This document shows positions 8,549-16,276 of a stretch of 64,000 nt of DNA, in pieces. A model generated the notes under the pieces. That model ran no database searches and was not told the origin of the DNA. It worked only from the letters and a program-made list of their open reading frames with translations. The stretch comes from CADEDV01 sp964437415. GTDB lineage: Bacteria > Bacteroidota > Bacteroidia > Chitinophagales > Chitinophagaceae. The stretch spans positions 62,001 through 126,000 of the forward strand of contig CAYTGN010000007.1 in assembly GCA_964437415.1 (NCBI GenBank), in the 5' to 3' direction. Position 1 is the first letter of the stretch. Every line of letters starts with the position of its first letter. The translations under genes and the position numbers were made by a program.

Positions 8549-9557
8549 TAGCGGCAAGATAGGTTTCAAGTTCTTCCATCATCAGCTTGCTGCCGATGAA
8601 CATAGGTGAACGCTGATGCAATTCCGTAGGTTCAACATCAAGAATACGAATTTTACCATTCGTGGCTTTGCCCCCGGCCACAGTTACAATAAAAGCAAAG
8701 GGGTTGCATTCATACAATAACCGAAGCTTGCCTTTTGGTTTGTCTGTAGTGCCGGGATACATGAAAATGCCTCCTTTGATGAGGTTGCGGTGCACATCCG
8801 ATACCATACTTCCAATGTAGCGTTGCGTATATGGGCCGCCATTGGATTTATCTTTTTTCTGGCAGGCAGTGATATATTTTTTTACCCCTTCATCATACCG
8901 GAAAAAGTTACCGTGGTTCACGGAATAAATATTCCCGGTTGGCGGACATTTGATATCCGGATGGCTTAGTGTAAACTCACCGATAGACGGATCCAGTGTA
9001 AATCCATTCACACCCCTCCTCGTGGCATAAACCAGCATCGTTGATGAGCCATAAACGATATAACCGGCCGCCACTTGTTTATTCCCGGGTTGCAGATAAT
9101 CTTCCCGCTTCACCACCGTGCCCACCGGTGTTACCCGGGGGTAAACTGAAAAAATTGTTCCGATAGAAACATTCACATCAATATTGCTGCTGCCATCCAG
9201 GGGGTCGTACAGGCAAACATATTTTGAATTCACACTTTTGGCATCATCAAAGGCTACAAAATCGTCCAGTTCTTCGCTGGCAATACCTGCGCAACTGATC
9301 CCATGCTGAAGCACCCCGGTGAACTGGTCGTTGGCATAAACGTCCAGTTTCTTCACTTCTTCTCCCTGTACATTCACGGTGCCATGATCACCCAGTATAT
9401 CCACCAAACCAGCTTTATTTACTTCCACATTCACTCTTTTTGCTGCCAACCCTATATTGCGGAGCAAGTTGGATAGTTCACCTGTGGCATGGGGAAAATC
9501 CCTCAACTGCTGAATGGTGAATTCATCAAGCGTCTGGACTTTTCGGTTCACTATCAT
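8541..9557 (-). CDS. fbp: Fructose-1,6-bisphosphatase class I
   Basis: Gluconeogenic enzyme hydrolysing fructose-1,6-bisphosphate to fructose-6-phosphate. It shows the class I signature DPLDGSSNIDVNVSIGTIFS, the N-terminal GLAAKRVNVEVNKAG and, near the C-terminus, the GGIFMYPGT and LLYECNP segments. A TTG at 9581 is in frame but lies within a promoter element (TACATTTG, 9579-9586), so the ATG at 9557 (MIVNRKVQTLDEF) is the better start, giving 338 residues. It is divergent from the aspartokinase gene and overlaps the following GNAT gene by 8 bp. Confidence 0.95.
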   Translation of the reverse strand: MIVNRKVQTLDEFTIQQLRDFPHATGELSNLLRNIGLAAKRVNVEVNKAGLVDILGDHGTVNVQGEEVKKLDVYANDQFTGVLQHGISCAGIASEELDDFVAFDDAKSVNSKYVCLYDPLDGSSNIDVNVSIGTIFSVYPRVTPVGTVVKREDYLQPGNKQVAAGYIVYGSSTMLVYATRRGVNGFTLDPSIGEFTLSHPDIKCPPTGNIYSVNHGNFFRYDEGVKKYITACQKKDKSNGGPYTQRYIGSMVSDVHRNLIKGGIFMYPGTTDKPKGKLRLLYECNPFAFIVTVAGGKATNGKIRILDVEPTELHQRSPMFIGSKLMMEELETYLAAND

Positions 9558-9578
9558 AAATACCTGTTTAGGTTCTGA

Positions 9579-9586
9579 CAAATGTA
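9579..9586 (-). promoter_or_regulatory. Bacteroidota -7 promoter element for fbp
   Basis: On the minus strand this reads TACATTTG, an exact match to TAnnTTTG. It lies 21 bp before the fbp ATG at 9557. It overlaps the in-frame TTG that would otherwise be taken as a start codon. A clear -33 TTTG is not visible. Confidence 0.55.
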
Positions 9587-9676
9587 AGGGGTTAGCGGAG
9601 AGTTGACAAGTTAACCCACAGGCAAGTTGATAAGATTATTCCGACATTTGCAACCTGATCAATTTTTCAACTTTTC

Positions 9677-10957
9677 ATGAAAGTCTTCAAATTCGGCGGC
9701 GCCTCTGTCAACAGTGTGGAAAGAATTAAGAATATTCCCGGAATACTGCGCCGCAATCCCAACGAAAAAATTGTGGTTGTTGTATCGGCCATGGGCAAAA
9801 CCACTAATGCACTGGAAAAAGTGGTAGAAGCATTTTGCCAGGGGAAAAAGGAAGAATCGCTGCGGTTGTTTGAGCAGGTGAAGCAACAACATCTTACCAC
9901 GGCCAAATACCTGCTGGTGACACATTACTTAGCCTGTGAAAAACAGCTCAGGGAGTTTTTTACGGAAGTCGAATGGCTGTTACATGACAATCCTGCCAGG
10001 GATCACGACTATTATTATGACCAGGTGGTTTGTGTTGGCGAACTGCTCTCCACAGGTATAGCCAGCGCTTTTTTGAATGAAGCGGGGATCAAAAATCTGT
10101 GGGTAGATGTAAGAGATATTTTCCGTACCGACGATGATTTCAGGGATGCAAATATTGACTGGGAGTTTACCCGGTCGCAAGTTGAGAACAGGATACTCCC
10201 TCTCTTTGTCTCCAATGATATTGTACTTACACAGGGTTTCATCGGCGCCACCGATGAAAATGAAAGCACCACCCTGGGTCGTGAAGGAAGTGATTACAGC
10301 GCTGCCGTATTTGCCAACCTGCTGAATGCAGAAAGCCTGACCATCTGGAAGGATGTGGAGAGTGTGATGAGTGCCGACCCCAGGCAATTCCCTGATGCCG
10401 TGTCCATTCCTGAACTGAATTATGACGAGGTGATCGAAATGGCCTATTATGGTGCACAGGTCATTCACCCCAAAACAATCAAACCGTTGCAGAATAAAAA
10501 TATTCCGCTCTTTGTAAAATGTTTTTTAGATCCCTGCCTGCCGGGCACTGTCATCCACAACAAACCAGTGCACGGACTGCCGCCCATTATTGTACTGAAA
10601 GAAAAACAGGTGATGATCGAAATGGTGTCGAAAGATTTTTCATTTGTTGGGGAACATCATGTCGGACAGTTATACCAATTGTTTGAACAACTTCATCTCA
10701 AGCCCGGGTTAACGCAAAACGGTGCTATCAGTTTTCTTTGTGTACTGGACGACTGGCCGGAAAAGATCGAAAAACTTGCACTGGAAGCCGCTACCATCTT
10801 TGATGTGAAATTGATGAAGGACCTGTCGCTGCTCACTATCCGGCATTATAACCAGTCCTTATTTGAAAAACTTGTAGAAAACAAATCCATCCTGCTCCGG
10901 CAACAAACACCTGAAACGATCCAGGTACTGCTGAGGGAGAAGATGGATTTACCGTAA
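9677..10957 (+). CDS. Aspartate kinase (monofunctional)
   Basis: Phosphorylates aspartate at the first step of lysine, threonine and methionine synthesis. The amino-acid-kinase domain begins MKVFKFGGASV (KFGGAS at 5-10), continues with VVVVSAMGKTTNAL and includes TLGREGSDYSA. The region after about 300 resembles a pair of ACT regulatory domains. At 426 residues there is no room for a homoserine dehydrogenase domain. It is divergent from fbp. Feedback by an end product is likely for the family but not readable here. I leave the symbol open because paralogues are common. Confidence 0.93.
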   Translation: MKVFKFGGASVNSVERIKNIPGILRRNPNEKIVVVVSAMGKTTNALEKVVEAFCQGKKEESLRLFEQVKQQHLTTAKYLLVTHYLACEKQLREFFTEVEWLLHDNPARDHDYYYDQVVCVGELLSTGIASAFLNEAGIKNLWVDVRDIFRTDDDFRDANIDWEFTRSQVENRILPLFVSNDIVLTQGFIGATDENESTTLGREGSDYSAAVFANLLNAESLTIWKDVESVMSADPRQFPDAVSIPELNYDEVIEMAYYGAQVIHPKTIKPLQNKNIPLFVKCFLDPCLPGTVIHNKPVHGLPPIIVLKEKQVMIEMVSKDFSFVGEHHVGQLYQLFEQLHLKPGLTQNGAISFLCVLDDWPEKIEKLALEAATIFDVKLMKDLSLLTIRHYNQSLFEKLVENKSILLRQQTPETIQVLLREKMDLP

Positions 10958-10994
10958 TAATTTCTTTCTGAAAAAGCCGGCCGCAATTTACTTG

Positions 10995-11060
10995 TCAGGA
11001 AACAATAACAAAAAGCAGGAAGCTGAAAATTGCGGACAGGAATAAGTGATTTTTTTTCAT
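10995..11060 (-). CDS. Possible 21-residue hydrophobic peptide
   Basis: A short minus-strand frame from ATG at 11060 to TGA at 10995 encodes MKKNHLFLSAIFSFLLFV and three more residues. It has the form of a signal peptide or a tiny membrane peptide. It lies in the 234-bp gap between the convergent aspartokinase and L,D-transpeptidase genes, and nothing else coding is visible there. It may be a real small protein, a decayed lipoprotein start, or chance. Confidence 0.25.
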   Translation of the reverse strand: MKKNHLFLSAIFSFLLFVIVS

Positions 11061-11191
11061 CGGGTTTTCTTTTAGGTAAAAAGGAATTGGATTAATCATG
11101 AGTTATTGCTGGCAATGACTCATGAAACAAATCTATTCACTGAAAAATGAAATTGCAAGCATTTCGTAGATATACCATCAAAATCGGGTAC

Positions 11192-12400
11192 TTATAACGC
11201 CTCAATGGTGAAAGTCTGCACTATTTTCTTTGGTACCGGTTTATCATGGAGCAGGCCGGGCAGCCAGTTGGGCATTTTTTCCATGCGGGTGATCAACTCT
11301 TCCGCAAAATCTTCATCATTCGCTCCTTTCAGCACTTTGAAGTTGACAGGAACACCGTCTTTATCAACAATAAACTCAACCTGAACAAAGGTCTTTCTGA
11401 CTCCCTTAGGCAGGTAGGTCGTCATTTCATCTCCCAGTTTATCAAGATATTTCATAAATGCTTCGCCGCCACCCGGGAACTGAGGCCACTGGTGAACAGC
11501 ATCAGTCAACCCTGTAATAGCTCTCACCCGGCGCGGTACCGGCACCCGTTTAACCTTCTTAGGTTCCTCTTTAACAGAAGCTACAGATTTCTTCGGCGGT
11601 GCACCGCTGATGATATACTCTCCTTTCTCTCCTATCAGCACTACAGGCAACTGTCTGTATTTTTCAAAATACTCATAAGCATCTTCCAACTGATCTGCAA
11701 ATTTTCTCAAAGAAGGATCATCCTTTGTGATTGAAGCAAAATAGGTTTCACTTTTCGGCACATTGAACCGGATAGGGAAAATATGCACCGGGATAAAATC
11801 CTGTCCCTGATTTTTAGCATGTGCCGCCAGAATATACAATTCGTCAATGTACTGGTCGGTCAGCGGAATGCAACCCACCGTTACACAACTTCCGTGAATG
11901 TAAATAGCGCTGCCGGGGCGAAGCGAATCGCTCAATATCCTGTCGGATGCGTTGGGATAATTTAATCCAAGTGATAAATAATATGTGCTTCTTGGATTGA
12001 ACTCATTGATATAATAAAACCCTTCCGGCACTTGGTAATCACCTTCCATTCTCTTAGGGCCGAGTGTTCCAGCCAGTGCACACACTTTATAGGTCTTAAA
12101 CAACTGGAATTTTTCTTTCAGCTCATTTTTCACCCACACTTCCAACTGGCTGTCGTACTTAAACGACCGGATATACATATATTTTGCCGGCCATTCCAAT
12201 CCCTTGTCCGCAAACTGCTTACTGAGAGTGTCTTCTTTTTTCTTCAGAGCCTCACCCGGGCGGGGTAATGTTTTTTGAAAATCTATGAATGAAGAATAGG
12301 AAGATGAGCCACCGTGGCTGCCATTGCGTGATGCAGACGGCTGTCCAAATGCGGGCAGGGTTAATGCCAGAACAAAGATGTAGATGATGAGGTTTTTCAT
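11192..12400 (-). CDS. L,D-transpeptidase (YkuD-type) fused to a C-terminal TonB-C-like domain
   Basis: A secreted 402-residue protein with a signal peptide at 1-19 (cleavage after AFGQ). The middle carries a YkuD-type L,D-transpeptidase region, with HGSCVTVGCIPLTD at 169-182; His169 and Cys177 are the expected catalytic pair. Such enzymes cross-link peptidoglycan or attach proteins to it. After a Lys/Pro-rich linker (about 270-295), residues 305-402 resemble a TonB C-terminal domain: WPQFPGGGEAFMKYL, then VQVEFIVDKDGVPVNFKVLK. The canonical Arg after the GC motif is replaced by Pro179. Domains are identified by eye. The combination is unusual. Confidence 0.82.
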   Translation of the reverse strand: MKNLIIYIFVLALTLPAFGQPSASRNGSHGGSSSYSSFIDFQKTLPRPGEALKKKEDTLSKQFADKGLEWPAKYMYIRSFKYDSQLEVWVKNELKEKFQLFKTYKVCALAGTLGPKRMEGDYQVPEGFYYINEFNPRSTYYLSLGLNYPNASDRILSDSLRPGSAIYIHGSCVTVGCIPLTDQYIDELYILAAHAKNQGQDFIPVHIFPIRFNVPKSETYFASITKDDPSLRKFADQLEDAYEYFEKYRQLPVVLIGEKGEYIISGAPPKKSVASVKEEPKKVKRVPVPRRVRAITGLTDAVHQWPQFPGGGEAFMKYLDKLGDEMTTYLPKGVRKTFVQVEFIVDKDGVPVNFKVLKGANDEDFAEELITRMEKMPNWLPGLLHDKPVPKKIVQTFTIEAL

Positions 12401-12498
12401 GAACGATTTGTCTTTACTAAACGACAGGCAAATGCTTTTATTTCGGGCAAATTGCCAATGAATTGTAAAGATAGCTTAAAAATCAGGTACGAAATACA

Positions 12499-12546
12499 AA
12501 ATACGAAGTACGACCACTGTGCATTAGGTGATCATACTTCGTATTT
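12499..12546. terminator. Perfect 12-bp inverted repeat downstream of hppD
   Basis: AAATACGAAGTA (12499-12510) is repeated as its exact reverse complement TACTTCGTATTT (12535-12546), with a 24-nt loop. It lies just past the hppD stop and before the L,D-transpeptidase start, both minus strand. It could act as a weak terminator or be one of the simple repeats common in this genome's spacers. No strong T-tract follows. Confidence 0.4.
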
Positions 12547-12558
12547 ACTGCTTCTGAC

Positions 12559-13689
12559 TTACAAATTCCCCCTCGCCTCCTGCTCCCTTTCAATGGCTTC
12601 AAAAAGGGCTTTGAAATTGCCTTTTCCGAAACTTTTGGCTCCTTTGCGTTGTATGATCTCAAAGAATAGCGTAGGCCTGTCTTCCACCGGTTTGCTGAAC
12701 AATTGAAGGAGGTAGCCTTCATTGTCCCTGTCAACCAGAATACCTAACTCCTTCAATGGTTCAAGGTCTTCGTCAATATGACCTACCCTGTCGAGCAGGT
12801 CGTCATAATAAGTTGTCGGCACTTTTAAAAATTCAACGCCGCGGTTTTGCAATTCTCTTACGGTTTTCACAATATCTTTCGTTGCCAGCGCCACATGCTG
12901 CACTCCTTCGCCATTATAGAATTCAAGATATTCTTCCACCTGCGATTTTTTCTTTCCCTCTGCTGGCTCATTAATCGGGAATTTGACGAATCCGTTTCCA
13001 CTGCTCATCACCTTACTCATCAATGCTGAATATTCGGTGGATATATCCTGGTCGTCGAAAGTGAGTATGTTTCTGAAGCCCATCACATCTTCATAAAATT
13101 TCACCCATGGATTCATCTGGTTCCACCCAACATTGCCCACGCAGTGATCAACATAAAGCAAACCAGTATCTGTTGGCTGATAATGAGGATTGCCCCAGGG
13201 TCTGTAACCCGGCAGGAAAGCCCCGTTGTAATTTTTTCTTTCGATGAATAAATGTACAGTATCGCCATAGGTGTGAATGCCGCTCATCACCACTTCACCG
13301 TTTTCATCAGTCAGTCGTTGCGGCTCCATGCAACTGATAGCGCCTCTTCTGGTTGTTTCTTCCCATGCCCTTGTTGCATCCTGCACACGAAGCGACAGGG
13401 CTTTCACTCCATCGCCATGCTTGTAAATATGATCAGCGACTGGATTGTCCGTCCTTAGCGGTGTGGTGAGCACAAAAGTGAGTTTATGCTGACGGACCGC
13501 ATAGCTGGCACGGTCTTTCACACCTGTTTCCGGGCCGGAATAGGCCAGTGCCTGGAAACCAAAAGCACTCATATAATAATGGGCTGCCTGTTTGGCATTA
13601 CCTACATAGAACTCCACATAATCGGTTCCTTCCAGGGGAAGAAAATCTGTTTGTGATACTGTTTTTTTATCTGTGATTGTTGTGTTCAT
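12559..13689 (-). CDS. hppD: 4-hydroxyphenylpyruvate dioxygenase
   Basis: Fe(II) enzyme converting 4-hydroxyphenylpyruvate to homogentisate in tyrosine breakdown. Two VOC-fold halves make up 376 residues. The iron ligands can be placed as His182 (YVDHCVGNV), His265 (GVQHVALAT) and Glu344 (LFFEIIQRKG), and the C-terminal helix SFGKGNFKALFEAIE closes the site. The frame is open to 13716, but the ATG at 13689 (MNTTITDKK) is preferred. Homogentisate dioxygenase and fumarylacetoacetase are not adjacent, so the rest of the pathway must lie elsewhere. Confidence 0.95.
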   Translation of the reverse strand: MNTTITDKKTVSQTDFLPLEGTDYVEFYVGNAKQAAHYYMSAFGFQALAYSGPETGVKDRASYAVRQHKLTFVLTTPLRTDNPVADHIYKHGDGVKALSLRVQDATRAWEETTRRGAISCMEPQRLTDENGEVVMSGIHTYGDTVHLFIERKNYNGAFLPGYRPWGNPHYQPTDTGLLYVDHCVGNVGWNQMNPWVKFYEDVMGFRNILTFDDQDISTEYSALMSKVMSSGNGFVKFPINEPAEGKKKSQVEEYLEFYNGEGVQHVALATKDIVKTVRELQNRGVEFLKVPTTYYDDLLDRVGHIDEDLEPLKELGILVDRDNEGYLLQLFSKPVEDRPTLFFEIIQRKGAKSFGKGNFKALFEAIEREQEARGNL

Positions 13690-13753
13690 GATTTTGAATT
13701 TTTGAAATGAGAGCAAGGTGCAGGAAGGCAGTATGAAACTGCATATTTCAAAA

Positions 13754-13849
13754 TCAGATACTGTCCATCGCCAAAGTCTCCATCAGCAGGTTGAAATCGT
13801 TGCGATGGTCATTGAACAGTTTATGGGGATAGTCAGGCCTCATATTCAT
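13754..13849 (-). CDS. Possible 31-residue leader peptide upstream of hppD
   Basis: A minus-strand frame from ATG at 13849 (second ATG at 13843) to TGA at 13754 encodes a hydrophilic peptide starting MNMRPDYPHKLFNDHRND. It sits in the hppD 5' region, 64 bp before the hppD ATG and immediately after a promoter-like TAAATTTG. Its composition looks protein-like, but it is too short to identify. It could be a leader peptide, an upstream ORF, or chance. Confidence 0.3.
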   Translation of the reverse strand: MNMRPDYPHKLFNDHRNDFNLLMETLAMDSI

Positions 13850-13851
13850 TG

Positions 13852-13884
13852 CAAATTTAGAATACCTTGCCCATATACTGCAAA
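13852..13884 (-). promoter_or_regulatory. Promoter for hppD (TTTG / TAAATTTG)
   Basis: On the minus strand a TTTG (13881-13884) is followed after 21 nt by TAAATTTG (13852-13859), matching the Bacteroidota -33 TTTG and -7 TAnnTTTG pattern. It would start the hppD transcript near 13845, leaving a leader of about 155 nt. It interleaves with the divergent purK promoter. Confidence 0.55.
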
Positions 13885-13899
13885 CATTAACCCATAACA

Positions 13900-13907
13900 T
13901 ATCTTTG
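13900..13907 (+). promoter_or_regulatory. -7 element for purK
   Basis: TATCTTTG, an exact TAnnTTTG match, lies only 5 bp before the purK ATG at 13913. The transcript would be leaderless or nearly so. I see no convincing -33 TTTG at the right distance. Confidence 0.45.
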
Positions 13908-13912
13908 CGGGT

Positions 13913-15031
13913 ATGAAAATAGGCATCCTCGGCGGCGGTCAGCTTGGCAGAATGCTCCTCCAGGCAGCCGCTAATTACCCTGTTGAAACATTTGTGCTGG
14001 AAAATGATGCGGAATGTCCGGCCGCACATCTCTGCCACCATTTTACCAAAGGCGATATCAAAGACTTTGATGCCGTTTACAATTTTGGAAAAAGTCTTGA
14101 CTGCATCACCATCGAGATCGAAAATGTGAATGTGGAAGCATTGGAAAGACTGGAAGCAGAAGGAGTGAAAGTTTTTCCAAAACCTTCCGTGCTGAAAACG
14201 ATCAAGAATAAAATTCTGCAAAAACAGTACTACCGGCAACACGAAATACCTACCGCCGAATTCATTATCACCAATAATCATTCAGAACTCATTCAGCAGG
14301 AAAAATTCCTGCCCGCAGTGCATAAACTCGGCGAGGGCGGTTATGATGGCCGTGGGGTGCAACTTATCAAAACGAAGGATGATATTTCCAGGGGTTTTGA
14401 TTCCCCTGCCGTACTGGAAAAGATGGTTAGTATCCACAAAGAAATTGCCCAGATGGTGGCCATCAATGAAAAAGGGGAATCGGCGCTCTACCCTCCTGTT
14501 GAAATGCTTTTTGATCCCGACCTGAACCTTCTGGATTACCAGCTTTGCCCGGCTGAGATAGAGGAAAAAACATTGTGGAAGGTTGAGGCAGTAGCTTTAT
14601 CTGTTGTCCGCAATTTCAAATCTCCGGGCATTTTTGCAGTAGAAATGTTCATTGATAAAAACGGGGATGTGCTGGTGAATGAAACGGCCCCGAGGGTGCA
14701 TAACAGCGGGCATCATACTATTGAAGCACATTACAGCTCGCAATTTGACATGCTGTGGAGGGTGATGCTTGACTACCCGCTGGGTAACACTGAAGCAATA
14801 CTGCCTTCTATCATGGTCAACATTATTGGCGCTGAAGGTAATAGCGGACCAGTGAAATATGAAGGACTGGAGGATGTTTTGAAAATTGAGAACGCATTTG
14901 TTCACATTTACGGCAAGCAGCAGACCAAACCCGGCCGAAAAATGGGCCATGTCACCATCATGAGCAAGGAAAGGCAGGAACTCATGTTCCAGTCGAACAA
15001 AGTGAAGCGAACTTTGTTGCCAAAGACCTGA
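13913..15031 (+). CDS. purK: 5-(carboxyamino)imidazole ribonucleotide synthase PurK
   Basis: ATP-grasp enzyme making N5-CAIR from AIR, bicarbonate and ATP in purine synthesis. It opens with the nucleotide-binding MKIGILGGGQLGRMLLQAA. Further on are the ATP-grasp segments KLGEGGYDGRGVQLI and NETAPRVHNSGHHTIEA, the latter diagnostic of PurK. The 372-residue length is normal. Its partner purE lies 5.7 kb downstream in the same direction, beyond an RND efflux operon. Confidence 0.96.
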   Translation: MKIGILGGGQLGRMLLQAAANYPVETFVLENDAECPAAHLCHHFTKGDIKDFDAVYNFGKSLDCITIEIENVNVEALERLEAEGVKVFPKPSVLKTIKNKILQKQYYRQHEIPTAEFIITNNHSELIQQEKFLPAVHKLGEGGYDGRGVQLIKTKDDISRGFDSPAVLEKMVSIHKEIAQMVAINEKGESALYPPVEMLFDPDLNLLDYQLCPAEIEEKTLWKVEAVALSVVRNFKSPGIFAVEMFIDKNGDVLVNETAPRVHNSGHHTIEAHYSSQFDMLWRVMLDYPLGNTEAILPSIMVNIIGAEGNSGPVKYEGLEDVLKIENAFVHIYGKQQTKPGRKMGHVTIMSKERQELMFQSNKVKRTLLPKT

Positions 15032-15174
15032 CCCCTCCTATCCTCCGAAAAAACCGTTCATAAATACTGTATTTTGTCCGACAGGAAGCCATTTGGTTTG
15101 ACGTCCAAATGTTTGCGAATAACCTTTACCTTTAAGCCCCGGATTTTTAAAACAATTGCACATTGAGAATTATC

Positions 15175-16230
15175 ATGAGAGGAACTATTGTCATTTTCAG
15201 CACGGCGTTGCTGTTCTCTTGCGGGAACAAATCAGAAAAACCGACAGGGCCAGCCCCCGGCAGAGGTCGTGAGATGACCATGAAGGTGGACGGCTTTATC
15301 GTTAGACCACAGTTGTTCAGTGAGAACCTGGAAGTTCCCGGTTCTATCATTGCCAATGAAACAACCGAGGTTCACCCTGAAGTGTCAGGTCGCATCGTTG
15401 AGCTAAATGTAGCTGAGGGTCGCTATGTGTCAAAAGGCGCCCTGCTGGCCAAACTCTTTGATGGCGACCTGCAGGCGCAGTTGAGAAAAGTGGAAGTGCA
15501 GCTAAGCATAGCCGAAAAAACAGAGGAACGGCAGGCCCAGCTTTTAAAGATACAAGGTATCAGCCAGCAGGATTATGATCTCAGCCTTTTGCAGGTCAAC
15601 AGCCTGAAAGCCGATATTGACATCCTGAGAACAAGTATTGCCAAAACAGAGATCAGGGCGCCATTCAGCGGCCGTCTCGGTTTAAGAAATATCAGCCCCG
15701 GCGCCTATGTCACACCGGCATCGGTTATTGCCATTATCAACCAGACCAACCAGTTAAAATTAGATTTCACCATTCCTGAAAAATATACCGGTCAAATAAA
15801 AGTGGGACAGGTTGTGAGTTTCAGTTACGAGGGTTCTTTGAATAAGTTTAATGCTAAGGTGATAGCAACAGAATCCAGTGTGACAGAAACCACAAGAAGT
15901 CTTATGGTTCGTTCATTGGTACAGGCCAATGATCCGGGTTTGTTACCCGGTGCATTCGCCAAAGTGCAATTGAGCTTTGCGCCTGACCCTAATGCGATAT
16001 TAGTTCCGTCACAGGCCGTGTTGCCACAGGCAAGAGGTAAAAAAGTGATTGTGTATAATGGCGGCATAGCAAAATTTGTGGATGTGAGCACCGGTGTGAG
16101 AGATTCTGCAAGGGTGCAGATAACAGAGGGACTGAAAGCCGGAGATACGGTGGTGGTGACAGGATTACTCAGTGTGAGACCCGAATCAAAGATCGAGATA
16201 GGAAGAATTGTGAATAACGAAACCAATTAA
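15175..16230 (+). CDS. RND efflux periplasmic adaptor subunit (lipoprotein)
   Basis: Membrane-fusion protein linking the RND pump to its outer-membrane channel. The N-terminus is a lipoprotein signal with LLFSC (Cys16), so it is probably anchored in the inner membrane. A barrel-sandwich/lipoyl half (EVHPEVSGRIVELNVAEGRY) precedes an alpha-hairpin, the returning half with TEIRAPFSGRLGLRNIS, and a beta-barrel. An upstream in-frame TTG at 15163 is less likely than the ATG at 15175. It is the first gene of a three-gene operon; the pump follows after 46 bp. Confidence 0.93.
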   Translation: MRGTIVIFSTALLFSCGNKSEKPTGPAPGRGREMTMKVDGFIVRPQLFSENLEVPGSIIANETTEVHPEVSGRIVELNVAEGRYVSKGALLAKLFDGDLQAQLRKVEVQLSIAEKTEERQAQLLKIQGISQQDYDLSLLQVNSLKADIDILRTSIAKTEIRAPFSGRLGLRNISPGAYVTPASVIAIINQTNQLKLDFTIPEKYTGQIKVGQVVSFSYEGSLNKFNAKVIATESSVTETTRSLMVRSLVQANDPGLLPGAFAKVQLSFAPDPNAILVPSQAVLPQARGKKVIVYNGGIAKFVDVSTGVRDSARVQITEGLKAGDTVVVTGLLSVRPESKIEIGRIVNNETN

Positions 16231-16276
16231 TCCGGGAGGATTTTTCAATTCATTAAAAAATTCATCGGCAGCCTGT

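Noticed and set aside
13754..14281. 175-codon minus-strand frame opposite purK
   Set aside because: It lies mostly antisense to purK, which has full PurK motifs; only its last 31 codons fall in the spacer and are listed as a possible leader peptide.
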